DNA of 64,000 nt from Larix kaempferi. Taxonomy: Eukaryota > Streptophyta > Pinopsida > Pinales > Pinaceae. A model generated the notes under the pieces. That model was not told the DNA's origin, ran no database searches, and saw only the letters and a list, made by a program, of their open reading frames with translations. Positions 35,081-45,902 of this stretch are shown piece after piece (within the stretch, counting starts at the first letter, position 1; every line of letters begins with the position of its first letter). The DNA lies in assembly GCA_027924585.1 (NCBI GenBank), contig BSBM01000068.1:13200001-13264000 (forward strand), read 5' to 3'. Position numbers and translations under genes: made by a program.

Positions 35081-36556
35081 GATCGTATACCATCACCTAC
35101 AAAAGAAGGACTACAACATTTGTTCAGCAACAAAGTTATCTATTGAAGATATTGAAGTTCCCAGGATCTGGGAAGAATGCCATGATCGAGGAGTACCAGT
35201 CGATCATGAAGATGTTTGGGATGAAGTCCCAAGACCTAAAGGGAAGTCTGTAATGACTTCCAAGTGGATCTAGAAGATCAAGCATGCTATAGATGGCAGC
35301 ATAGAAAAATACAAAGCAAGTGATGAAGTGGAAGATACACCAGATGGATTTCAAGACAACCTTTTTGAAAGGTGTAGTTGAAAAGGAAGTGTATGTGGAG
35401 CAGCCAATTGGTTTTGAGACACATGACAGGAAGTCACATGTGTGCAGGTTGAAGAAAGCCTTGTATGGCTTGAAGCAAGCTCCTGGGACTTGGTATGGGA
35501 GGATAGATAGCTTTCTATCTAGTTTGGGCTTTACCAAGAGTAAAGTGGATTCCAACCTTTACTACAAGGTTGAGGAGGGCAATCCTATGATACTACTATT
35601 GTATGTGGATGACCTGTTTGTTACAAGTGATGATAGATTGATTTTCGATACCAAGAGGAAGCTTCCAGCTGAGTTCAAGATGAAGGACTTGGGGATGATG
35701 CACTATTTTCTAGGCATGGAGGTGTGGTAGAGTGCAGAGGGAATCTTCTTTGGACAAGGGAAGTATGAAGCAGAGATCCTGAAGAGGTTCGGGATGATGG
35801 ACTGCAAGGCCATGGCCACACCTATGGCATCGAATCTGAATCTTCTGTGTGATGCTTCATATGATCCGGTTGATGTCACGGTGTATCGTCAGATGGTTGG
35901 GTCCTTGATGTACCTGATGAACACAAGACCAGATATTTGCTTTGCGGTGAACACATTGAGCCAGTTCCTAATAGATCCCAGAGGTATTCACTTGGTTGCT
36001 GTAAAGCATATTCTGAGGTACCTGAAGGGTACTATGGGCTCAAGTATGATGCGAATCAAAAGTTTAACCTAGAGGATTATGTTGATTCAGATTGGGCAGC
36101 AGTGCTAAAGATAGGAAGGGCATTTCTAGGTGCTGCTTCAGTATGGGATCAGGTGTGATCTCTTCGTTTAGCAGGAAGCAGTCCTGCGTAGCACTAAGTA
36201 CAGCCAAAGTAGAGTATGTTGCAGCTTGTTCGGCTAGTTGTGAGGCAGTATCGTTGAGGAAGCTACTGTCTGAGTTATTTGATCTCCCGTTGGATGCTAC
36301 TAGTATCTTTTATGATAACCAGAGTTGTGTGAAGCTATCTGAGAACTCGGTGCTCCATGACAGGTCGAAGCATATCGAGATCAAATATCACTATATCAGG
36401 GATATGGTGTAGAGAGGAGCAGTGAATCTCTTGTATGTTGCGACGGACGTGCAAATTGCAGATGTATTAACCAAGCCGTTGGCCAGAGTGCAGCTTGAGT
36501 ACTTCAGAGAGAGGCTTGGTGCACTTCAGATTGAGGCTCCTTCCAAAGGGAAGTGA
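35081..36556 (+). pseudogene. G RT/RNase H remnant
   Basis: Starts in a frame-damaged stretch (PRPKGKSVMTSKWI then TAG). The frame 35320-35730 runs from KWKIHQMDFKTTFLKGVVEK through an intact LLLYVDDLFV to MHYFLGMEVW, then TAG where A has CAG. 35794-36072 is the connection region (NTRPDICFAVNTLSQFL). After frameshifts, RNase H is at 36092-36412 and ends DMV then TAG, again CAG in A. VQIADVLTKPLARVQLEYFR follows in frame, to a stop at 36554-36556. Dead but well preserved. Confidence 0.88.
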
Positions 36557-38204
36557 TGAGTTCGGAAGATGCAGATGCACATGAGATTTTCTGACATGGT
36601 TGATATGTTCTCCCATGGTCGTGATGTAATTGCTGAGCCATTCTCACATGGTGGTAGATGTGTTCTACCATGGTGTAGATGTAAGGGTTGAAGCCATTTT
36701 TCACATGGTGGTAGATTTGTTCTCCCGTGGTGAAAAAGTAAGGGCTGGAGCCTTCCCTGAATGGTGGTAGATGTGTTCTCCCATGTCAGTGGTGTAAGTG
36801 CTAGATGATGTGCATCTGGGTTGTGCTTCATGGATGATGAGATGATCTAAAGAGGATGATGCTATGATGATCAGGAGGATCATGTGTGATGAGCATCAGG
36901 ACAATGCTCCAGTTACTACCTTGGATATGATCAGTTGGATCACGTATGTTGATATGTATCAGGTGGATACATTATATGATCAAGTGGATCATGTGTTTGT
37001 TATGTATCAGGTAGATACATTGTATGATCAGGTAGATCATGTATGTTGATATGTATTAGGTATGATCAGGTGGATCATGTATTTGTATATGTATCAGGTG
37101 GATACATTGTATGATCAGGTAGATCATGTATGATGATACGTATCAGGAAGATACTGTGTATGCATTAGGTGGATGCATTGTATGATCAGGATGATCATGG
37201 ATGATGAGCTTTAGGATATTTCTCTAGATGAAATGCATCAGGACGATGCAATGATGATGCTCAGGATGATCATGTACATCAGGATGATGTATGGTGAGTA
37301 TCAGGTTGATACTCTATGGCCGTGGAACAAGTTGTGCAGATAAGCATATAATCCTGGCCGTGGAACAAGTTGTGCAGATAAGCATATAATCTTTCGAGGT
37401 TTGCAGGTAGTCTTTCGAGGTTTTTCCTATGGCATGTAATACTGGCCCTGGGATATCTGGCAAATGCTCTTTCGAGGTTTTCCTTTGGGAGGAAGTATAA
37501 TCCTAGCCCTGGGAGATTTGCAAATACTCTTTTGAGGTTTTTCCTATGGCATGTAATCCTAGCCTTGGTATATCTGATAGATGCTCTTTCGAGGTTTTGT
37601 CCTATGGCATGTAATCCTAGCCCTGGGAGATCCGATAAGTTGAGCTGTGTGCTCATAATCAGTCCTGGGATGCTTTTTCGAGGTTTTTCCATGACCACAT
37701 ATAATACTAGCCTTGGGAGATCCTATAGGTTGGAGTTGTGTGTTTGTAATAGCCTGGGATGCTCTTTCGAGGTTTTGTGGTGACCACATGTAATACTAGC
37801 CCTAGGAGATCCTATAGGTCAGAGCTGTGTGCCCCTAATAGCCTGGGATGCTCTTTCGAGGTTTTGTGGTGGGGTCACATATAATACAGCCCTGGGAGAT
37901 CCTACAGGTAGAGCTGTGTGCTCGTAACAGCCTGGGATGCTCTTTCGAGTTTTTGTGATGCACAAAATAAGTCCTGAGGATTTCATAGTATGGCCAATGA
38001 TGATGAAGACCTACAGGTGGTGGGCCTACATCCAATTTGAAAAAGGACTGGCTCTGTAGAAATTCCTATGACGAGTAGATTCAGAGATTGATTTAGATAG
38101 CAGTATCCATGACGATGACAATGATTCGAGGAGGATGATTCGTTGATGACGATCCAGAGAAGAAGACTTGTGCTAGCAGATCTGTGTCGAGAAATACCTT
38201 CCTA
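36557..38204 (+). repeat. G 3' untranslated repeat region
   Basis: Same three repeat families as A and B in this element's orientation: GTGGTAGATGTGTTCTCCCATGG units (36590-36800), ATCAGGTGGATACATTGTATG units (36900-37300), and CTTTCGAGGTTTT...CCTGGGAGATC units of about 85-100 bp (37390-37970). Confidence 0.75.
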
Positions 38205-38216
38205 GTTAAGAGGGAG

Positions 38217-38865
38217 TGTTGATGTATATGTAACTTTGGAATGTATTTTACCCATGTGTATTGTATTCCTATAGAGATGTTATTATTCCTCTATACGGAA
38301 GTGTTTGTATTCCTATAGCGATGTTATTATTCCTCTATATGGAAGTGTTGTCATTTATATTGTAAGTGTCATAACTTATACTTGATGGGTTATTAGACCA
38401 CCTTGATGGGGTCGGCCCTGTATGAGTCATGTGGGTAAATGGGTTATTAGACCACTGAGTGTGGGGTCGGCTGGGATTAAGTTAACCATGGGTTATTAGG
38501 CTAATCTAGACAAGTCGGCCCCATTAGTTTATTGGGCAGGACAGGACAAGTATAAATAGAGATAGGGATATCTCTATTTGATCACTCACTACTCACTTCT
38601 ATCTCTCTCAGAAAGTGGCGCACTTGTGAGGAGGAGTATCATATGCTAGGAGAAGACTATCTCTTGTACTTTGGTTGTATAATTGCTCTATCTATCTCTG
38701 AGGAAGTTGCGGGGTTTTTCACCTTCTTGGTTTTCCTCGGTGAAACTCTGTGTCTCTTGTGTGCTTGCATTATTGTGTCCTTGATTGATATGTTGTAGAT
38801 ATGCTGTACATGTTATTCTCTCAGTTAAGATCTTAGATCACATCTAAAATTCTAAAAAACTAACA
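38217..38865 (+). repeat. G 3' LTR
   Basis: 649 bp, preceded by the polypurine tract and followed by the GATTA duplication. Confidence 0.94.
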
Positions 38866-39039
38866 GATTAATCATCCTTAGACAGTATTTACAGTAATTC
38901 CAAAAGGAAAGATAGTCTTAAATGATTGGGATAGGAGTAATAATCCTTAGACAGTAAATCTAGTAATTCCGAAATGAAGGATATTCTTAAATCATTGTGA
39001 TGAAATTGACATGATCCCGTTATTCCTGTAGGAAGGATC

Positions 39040-39470
39040 ATGTGTGTTATAGATGATGATACTGTTGATCGAGATGATCCAAATGATGATACTGCTGATC
39101 GAGATAATCCAGATGATGATATTGTTGATCGAGATGATCCAAATGATGATGTTGATCGAGATGATCCAGATGATGATACTGTTGATCGAGATGATCCAGA
39201 TGATGATGTTGATCGAGATGATCCAAATGATGATTTTGATCGAGATGATCCAGATGATGATGTTGATCGAGATGATCCAGATGATGATGTTGATCGAGAT
39301 GATCCAGATGATGATACTATTGATCGAGATGATCCAGATGATGATACTATTGATCGAGATGATCCAGATGATGATACTATTGATCGAGATGATCCAGATG
39401 ATGATGTTCATCGAGATGATCCTGATAATGATGTTTTCGATCGAGAAGATCCAGATGATATTGTTGTAGT
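39040..39470 (+). repeat. F tandem array 4 (27/30-bp unit)
   Basis: About 15 units of GATGATGTTGATCGAGATGATCCA type, alternating 27 and 30 bp by the gain or loss of one codon-sized step. It is open on the plus strand as an Asp-rich DRDDPDD repeat and on the minus strand as an Ile-rich repeat. Neither is recognised as a protein. Confidence 0.8.
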
Positions 39471-39671
39471 TGTTCGGATGCTGCAGAAGATGAAGACTCA
39501 ATACTGAAGATGTTCCAGTACCGAAGATTTGAAGATGTTCCAATAACTGGTTGAGTTACTGATGATGTTAAAGAAAGCTTCCAATGATTTATAGATGTAT
39601 CATGTATCATGTAGTTGATGAATCCTTGCTCCTGCAGATTTTGTTATAATATCCTTCTCGTTAAAGGGGAG

Positions 39672-40249
39672 TGTTGAGATATTGTAACTTATAAGAATAT
39701 TATATTTGTACTTTATTATTTCGGAGATGTTCCATTCCTCCGTAGAGATCGTATTATATATCCAGAGATGTTTATTCCTCCATCGGAATGTGGTAACTTG
39801 GGTTATTAGACTTCCCTAGTGGGGTTGGTCCAGAGTTAGTTGTATGGGGTGTTTAAGTCCCCTAATGGGGTTGGCCCAATTAGCATTATGTTGAGTGGTT
39901 AAGTTGGGGCCAACCTAGCTAAGGTTAAAAGACAAGTCAGAGTAGTGTATAAATAGAGGAGGTGTGTTCCTCATTTAACACACTCACTTGTGAAACTCGA
40001 ATAGGAGAAGGAGAGATCTGCAAAGGAGGAGAAGGAGCTCATGTTTGGGGATTACATATTTGTAATTGTTGGTCATCTATATTGAGGAAGCTTTGCTAGG
40101 TTTTCTACCCCATGAGGGTTTCCCAGGATAAATTGTGTCTCTTGTGTTTATGTTGTGCTTGTTGTTCTTTCAGTGATCCTGCATTTGCTATTGTTGTGAA
40201 ATTGAATGTAATACTAATGTTATCTATCTTAGCATATTGAATCTTAACA
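39672..40249 (+). repeat. F 3' LTR
   Basis: Follows the polypurine tract directly; shares TGTTGAGATATTG and CTTAACA ends with the 5' copy. Confidence 0.92.
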
Positions 40250-41349
40250 TAACAGTTGTTGCAAACATGGAATAATGGGAATATAATGAAGAACCTTGCG
40301 AGGAACTTGATTTGTTCGATATCTACTGATATGACATTCCAGACATTCTGTTGCAAATTCACATTGATTATAATATATAACATGGTCATCGAGGCATGCA
40401 TGAATTGCTTCATACTACATTCCAATTTCTTTCATGATGGCAGATAAATCTCGATATGTGTGATGTAAAATATCTGACGGTGGTAACAAAAATTCAACTA
40501 TCATGCTACAAAAAATTAAAATTAAAATCTAGTTAATATAATATAGAAATAATATTAATGAAACACATTTCATCTATATTAATTTGACTTATGAATTAAC
40601 AATAAAATTATTAGATGAACGGTGATAAATTTTAGCATGAACATATATATTATGTGATGAAATATATTACATACCCTAACATCCATGTGACTGATATGTT
40701 TGAAAGACCATTCATAACCTTCAAGTTCGTTATCAACAATATAGCAGAGAGAAGATTTGTGTTGGAGCCCTCATAAAGGGGTTCGTATGCCTTCTCAAGA
40801 AGAGGTAAATCATGAATATCATCAAAATGATCATCATTTTCATGGTCATCATCATCACCATCCATTCTAACATTAAATGAATCATGGATCAAAGTATTTT
40901 TACCATCATCTTCAACTATGTTATCAGTATGATCATCTTCTTCAATATGATCATTAACTTGTTCTCCATTATTCATAGCTCCATGTTCCTCTGGTACTTG
41001 TTCTGAAAGCACTTCCTCCGGATGATATGCAGTAGGATGTCTTTCCTTTATAATTACATGAAACCATAAATAGATAAAATTTAATATAAGAAATATTAAA
41101 ATAATACATACATGTACATAAGCAATAAAAAAAACATATCTAATACAAAACTTACAAATGGACGATATTCGTGTCCATGTTCCCTACAATGTTTTATTGC
41201 TGTTGTGATATGTATTCTTCTCCTCTTAAATCCCCTGCATTGATTACATGGACAATAACATTTACCATCACCCTTTCTTTTCAATCCATCCCACAATCTA
41301 GCAAGCAATTATTTTGTTTGTCTGGATCAGGAATATTGCTATTTGACAT
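40250..41349 (-). pseudogene. CACTA tnp2 transposase, N-terminal block
   Basis: Read leftwards on the minus strand. A possible ATG at 41349 precedes, after an apparent frameshift, the transposase-associated domain at 41308-41155. That domain has the cysteine pattern CYCPCNQC followed by a basic RRRIHITTAIKHCREHGH segment. A GTAAG donor follows near 41154. The next exon (about 41044-40679) is acidic (many D/E) and ends in LYEGSNTNLLSAILLITNLK, a hallmark of tnp2 proteins. A GTATGT donor follows. The exon 40450-40250 encodes CHISRYRTNQVPRKVLHYIP, the tnp2 segment before the catalytic core, with one in-frame TAG. It stops at 40250, where retrotransposon F is inserted. This is a clear tnp2 relative, but broken. 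Confidence 0.8.
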
Positions 41350-41559
41350 TTTCTCGTAAAGAGATTGAATGAAGATTATCGATCTTAGAAAATCAAGCTC
41401 CACACTTCGCTCCCTTTAATCACAAAAAAAATAGAAATAGTGACGTATTCTTTTACGAAAAATAGTCTGCCAAATAAAAAAACTTCCGCAAATTGTCACT
41501 TGTATAGCAAACATGTCGGAATGTTTCGAAATTTATAGATTTTAAAATATAAACGGTCG

Positions 41560-41722
41560 TCGGATATCCGACGAATTAAGAATAGTTATCGTTGGAGAAT
41601 ATATGTCAGATACCTGACATTCACGAGCATAATATGACATTGGATATCTGACATCCTCGGGCATAATATATGGTCGGATATCCGACATCCTTGGGCATAA
41701 TATTATGTCGGATAGCCTCACT
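41560..41722. repeat. CACTA subterminal repeat array, inner copy
   Basis: Four to five degenerate copies of a 33-34 bp unit built on the palindrome TCGGATATCCGA, followed by CATCC-CGGGCATAATAT. Starts are near 41567, 41605, 41638, 41671 and 41705. Short palindromic repeats near the ends of CACTA elements are the known binding sites of the accessory transposase protein. That role is inferred here from position and form. Confidence 0.7.
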
Positions 41723-43164
41723 ATTAACACAAATACATATTTAATCTGTAGACTAAATGAAACCAAGCTAAAACCTACCCTGCTATGCTCTAACTGTGCC
41801 TGCCTTTCCTTTCCAAGTGAAAGTGGGGAGCCACAGATAGGGATAACATTTAACAAACAAATCCAAACCAACAGAATGTGGAAAAAGTAAAAAAAAATGG
41901 AAACTCTACCAAACAACATTGGGAATCGGACTCAGATCATCCCCAAAGAAATAAGATTTAATTGTTATCATAATATGATTCCGACAGTGAGTGTACACTA
42001 GTCTCATAATATCTGTGCCTCCAATATACAATCCGTTTTTATGCTTCAAATATCCTGTCACTATTTCCATCTGACGGCCGACCCTCTTTTTTAACTTTAA
42101 TTCCCATGAAACTTATAAAATACTTTCCAATTTCCATGATCTAAAATTAGTATGCAGTACGATCTTACAAAGCCATTACAAAACAGAATACAGAAACGAA
42201 ATGAATGTCAATGATGTTATCGCATTATCTCAAACCTGAGCATCCAACATCCAGGCAACATAACCAAATATTATCTTAATCACAATTCATCACAGAAAAC
42301 TCATCAACGTGTATGCATCCAAATGGTCATAAGTGTGTACAACAATTTCATAATGTTTGTGCCTCCAAACGGTCACAATCAAAACATCTACTTCGATAGC
42401 AAACTCATCAACGTGTGCACATCCAATCAGTCATAAGTGTGTACAACAATTTCATCATCTCTGTTCCTCCAAACGGTCACAATCACAATGTCTCTTTCGA
42501 TCAGTTTCGACTCTCGAGTCCCTACATAGCTTGTCACTATTTTGGATGAAGATTTTCCTTCCTTCATTTTAATACTATGCAATTTACAAGTAGTTGCTAA
42601 GTGCTAAGTTTCCATAGTTATAAACAACCATGCAACATTTTTTCAACATAAATGGACTATATTTCTCTTGTTCAATTGTGCTTACATAGAGTCCTGTAAG
42701 CAAACACAACGCGCTTTCACATGTCAGGCAAATATCATTGTCCTCGAGCATAAACTTTACGTTAATATGTTTAACTTTATGTTAATAGTGTAGCTTTCAA
42801 CAAGGAAGAGTTGCGCTGGTTATGCATGTAATAGCACTTAGAATAGCCGAAGTGAGAGAAAAAGTTAGAAACAAACTGGTTTCAAGCTCAGTTGCTATCA
42901 TATATTTGTTTGTAGTTGCTCAGATTCAACTGCCATATTGCCTTAACCCTTGTATTCTGGGTCTTGAATTTGGACAACCAACATTATGGTCTTTGGTAAA
43001 TGAGCATTGAAATATTTTCGTTATGTTCCTACAAAGTTAATGCCATCCAAATGATATTTGTGTTGGCAGGGTTTTAGTACGTTCTTGGAAAGTGCATTAG
43101 ATAAAACAATATTTGCAAAATATTTTATATATATATATTTTGATATTTTCAAAAGAAACCATTG
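41723..43164. other. CACTA 5' non-coding region between the subterminal arrays
   Basis: No coding frame is recognised. It holds a direct duplication of about 110 bp (42298-42400 and 42408-42515; shared words AACTCATCAACGTGT and GTGTACAACAATTTCAT). The stretch could be an untranslated leader with an intron, or an insertion that split the subterminal repeats; I cannot tell which. Confidence 0.4.
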
Positions 43165-43395
43165 GAGAATACCTATCAGATATCCGACAGCCACAAGCAT
43201 AATAGAATGTCGTAAATCCGACAGCCACGAGCATAATATCATGTCGCATATCCGACATCCTCGGGCATAATATATAAGGTTGGATATCCGACATCCACGG
43301 GAATAATATTATGTCGGATAGCCGAGGACACTGGTCACTATTCGACAGACATCGTCGGATATCAGAGGGCCGTCGAATATCCGACAGAACATTCT
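43165..43395. repeat. CACTA subterminal repeat array, outer copy
   Basis: Four clear copies of the same palindromic unit, about 35 bp apart (near 43168, 43206, 43241, 43275), plus partial copies to 43395. The flanking words (TTGGAGAATA before, ATTATGTCGGATAGCC after) match the inner array at 41590-41720, so the two arrays look like a duplicated block. Confidence 0.7.
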
Positions 43396-43527
43396 ATCAA
43401 TTTTTAAAAAAATCATCAAATTTCGTAATTTTGAAGGTGCAATCTGACGACACAGTCCTTTTCGTCATATTTTCTCGTCGGATTTTCGGTTCAAATTCTG
43501 TATTGTGATATGTACCAAAAATTTATA

Positions 43528-43547
43528 ATCACGCGCATGGTGTAGTG
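43528..43547. repeat. Candidate CACTA terminal inverted repeat (right end)
   Basis: The plus strand ends in GGTGTAGTG at 43539-43547. On the minus strand the element therefore starts CACTACACC, fitting the CACTA/TAGTG rule. The subterminal repeats stop about 150 bp inside this point, and unrelated AT-rich sequence follows. The partner repeat is outside the window. Confidence 0.6.
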
Positions 43548-45738
43548 TGCAACCACGCATTGGCAAGCAAATTTAAAAGTTTAAAACCAAGTCTTATATG
43601 TCGTATTCACCGTTCTAGAATAGATTGTAAACTTTGGGTATGAAATTTGAATCGCGATGTTATTTATAATATATATAAATGGAAGTTTAGATTTAATAAA
43701 TTGAATTTTTTTTTGTTTTTCATGTCTTTGCTAGTCGAATGGCTCCTGACCATATTGCATCCGTATTATGCCAAATTTTAGTCGATTTTGAATTCCTTTC
43801 GAATTTCCTTACAGGAAAGTCCAATATGACCAAATTATGCTATTATGGTATTTTTAATAATAATCTATATAAATCATAAAAGAATATGAAGAAAAAATAT
43901 TTTAATGGATAGCTAAAAGTGTTTCCATACATAAATATACACTACTTCTAGTGATCAATGTGTGAGCAACGTTGATTGAATATTTTAGGGTTTAGGGTTT
44001 TTCATAATCCTTGAAATAAAGAGTCTCGGGGTAGATATATGGAGTTGAGACTAAAAGGATCACTTTTCCAAACAAGGCAAGCACAAAGGGCTCTTGCTTG
44101 GGCATAGAACATAATGTTAAAGAAAATGAGTAAATCCAATTTATGTCAAACTCATAACACATTGGAACATTCATGGGAAAATCGTGTTGAGAACCTGAGG
44201 AACCAACAAGGATCCTACAAACCAACTCACCCATGAAAAAAAAATAAGGTTTTTTTCTAAAATCATAGATATGAAGAACAACATGATTATAGCATATATA
44301 TAGCACAAATTCAATCCTATCCCAATGTCTAGACATTACCAAGAGGAAGAATATCATGCAAATTCTATGCCCATGGTGCATGGGGACATACAATAAACAA
44401 TTTCATTTTCACCATCCCAAGGGTCATGGTATGTTCAAATTGTGGACCAGGTAACCAAAATAGTAAACAATCCCTAGAGTTATTAAAGGATATTGAGGAA
44501 AAAAACTACAAAATAATGTAGGTTTAAAGACAACTAGAGGTGAGAGAGCCACTAGTCAGAACCAAGGAAAGGCTAGAAGCATATAAGAGAAAGCAATCTG
44601 ATATAGAGGATAATATGTATTGTGAGATACAATAGGAAGTAAACAAGGAAGCCACCTTGCAATTAGGGATAGAAAAAGGAAAGAGAATGAGAAATAAAGA
44701 AAGGACCATAGAAACAATAAAAACTAGAACCTATCTGAATAACCGAAGTAGATAGCAATGAATAAATGTTGCAAGAAGAAGATCAAGTACTTCCTCGAAT
44801 GTCTCTTGAACACTAATGAAGTCTAGGAAAGTTTTAGTGTTATTAACCCTTAAACTTATAACAACCACAATATGTACATAGATTTATGATGCAAGAAACC
44901 AAAAATTATAATGTAGAATAATCAAACACAAGATAACAACAAATAGAGATGTTGCAAACTTTAAACCCTTGTATTATGATAATCAATCAACAAGAAATGT
45001 TCACTTGGCTCTTAAGGTTGGGAAACCTTTATCCCAAGCCAAGCTCCAAATACAACAACACTTGATGAAAACAATACATAGCCTCCTAGCTCTTTAAATA
45101 GGATTTCAATAGGAAAAACCTTAACCACTTGTGGTCCCATATACCAACTACCTAGTAGGCCTTAATCAATAGAAATACCCTTTTACATTAATTAATTTTA
45201 TATTACTAACTACTCAGCCTTATTCAAAGGAGATGGTTGCATACATTACTTGACTAACTCCTATGTAGCATGAAGTAAGGAGGGTCTGGGTAGGACCCTA
45301 ACAAAAGTAACTCTGAGGAAGTCCAAGTGCATAAAGTTAACTCTATTTAAAAAAAATACAAGTATCTACAACGAAAATGGGAAAAGAAGTTTTGGACACT
45401 GTATTTTTGGGAAAATAAGTCCTAATGCTTATTTTTCTTAAATTAATCCACTCAAAACTTGGTTCCAGCTTGCTTACCAAAAATTTAAAGTTGTCATAGG
45501 AGTAGAAGTGATTATAACATATCCGTGAAGAGTACAACATCAAAATCATTATATGAAGGTATTATTCGGTGTAAAAATAACTATGATCATAATAAATCAT
45601 CATAATCAACATTATACGAAATGGCAATTGGCCATTAATAAAAAACAACGGGAAGAAAAAATTCAAACACAATACCAAGAAAAATTTGTCTTCTTGTATT
45701 TCTTTAATGATATAAATGTTGAGTAAACCCCATATTGT
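43548..45738. other. Intergenic, AT-rich; nothing recognised
   Basis: No TE protein, tRNA or repeat array is seen. The longest frame (43992-44393, minus, 133 codons) is Phe/Tyr/Ile-rich with no motif I recognise. 44990-45180 (TTAAGGTTGGGAAACC, TTTAAATAGGA) has the feel of a decayed LTR, but no ends were found. Confidence 0.3.
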
Positions 45739-45902
45739 CAATTGTTTGTAGTTCACGTGGTCAGGTCTTCCATATTTTCCAGTCGTCGCCAGAGTTTGAT
45801 TCCTAGTGTCGACGGTATGACATGTTATCTGATTGTAATAGCCCACCTTGATTCCCTGGGAAATATCGAATGGAGTGATATAAAAAAAGAAAAAAAAAAG
45901 AG
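45739..45902 (+). mobile_element. Possible tRNA-derived SINE
   Basis: A box-A-like TGTAGTTCACGTGGTCAGG (45747-45765), a box-B-like AGAGTTTGATTCC (45791-45803) and a 3' A-rich tail (AAAAAAAGAAAAAAAAAAG, 45892-45900) are in the spacing of plant SINEs, about 165 bp. An imperfect flanking duplication (GAGTAAACCCCATATTGT at 45721 against GAGTACACACCATGTTGT from about 45900) supports it. The internal-promoter role is inferred. Confidence 0.5.

Larger units (their letters stand above)
31982..38865 (+). mobile_element. Copia element G (non-autonomous)
   Basis: LTRs 31982-32630 and 38217-38865 (649 bp each), TGTTGATGTATATGTAAC...AAAACTAACA. Primer site TGGTATCAGA at 32631; polypurine tract GTTAAGAGGGAG at 38205-38216. 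Perfect 5-bp target duplication GATTA (31977-31981, 38866-38870). Same family as A and B, opposite orientation. It holds a leader, a short gag stub, the shared intron-like cassette, a partial RT/RNase H and a repeat-rich 3' region. Three internal junctions match precise GT...AG removals. Confidence 0.94.
31694..39000 (+). repeat. F tandem array 3 (69-bp unit), split by element G
   Basis: Units starting GTGATAGGATTAATCATCC at 31694, 31763, 31832, 31901 and 31970 (69-bp step). The fifth unit is cut after GATTA at 31981 by G, and the array resumes at 38866 with GATTAATCATCC and runs to about 39000. Part of the unit (GTGATAGGA) is shared with the 44-bp array. Confidence 0.9.
26552..40249 (+). mobile_element. 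Copia element F (non-autonomous), carrying nested G
   Basis: LTRs 26552-27137 and 39672-40249, starting TGTTGAGATATTGTAAC and ending AATCTTAACA. A degenerate initiator-Met primer site (TGGCATTAGAGA) is at 27138; the polypurine tract AAAGGGGAG is at 39663-39671. It is inserted in the CACTA tnp2 gene with target duplication GAACA (26547-26551) / TAACA (40250-40254). No gag, protease or integrase is left. It keeps an intron-like cassette, a partial RT/RNase H and about 1.9 kb of tandem repeats before the 3' LTR. Confidence 0.9.
1..43547 (-). mobile_element. CACTA (En/Spm-type) DNA transposon, interrupted by nested retrotransposons; left end outside window
   Basis: The surviving host pieces are 1-1493, 25238-26551 and 40250-43547. 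They carry, in order on the minus strand, a transposase-associated domain, an acidic linker and the tnp2 catalytic region, which is the CACTA transposase layout. The right end at 43547 reads CACTACACCATGCGCGTGAT on the minus strand, matching the CACTA terminal motif. Inside it are palindromic subterminal repeats (41560-41722 and 43165-43395), as expected for transposase-binding ends. Copia B and Copia F are inserted in the transposase gene. The other terminal repeat lies beyond position 1, so total length and the 3-bp target duplication cannot be checked. The assignment is strong from the tnp2 protein and moderate for the exact terminus. Confidence 0.85.

Noticed and set aside
39040-39507. 155-codon Asp-rich frame (and a 183-codon Ile-rich frame opposite)
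   Set aside because: Both are by-products of a 27/30-bp tandem repeat whose unit length is a multiple of three; no start context, no family, and it lies in the 3' region of retroelement F.
40105-40425. 106-codon minus-strand frame as a gene
   Set aside because: It is an out-of-frame shadow of the tnp2 exon (CHISRYRTNQVPRKVL is in another frame) and runs into the F LTR.
44990-45330. Possible solo LTR
   Set aside because: Words resembling LTR leader sequence, but no TG...CA ends or flanking duplication could be found.
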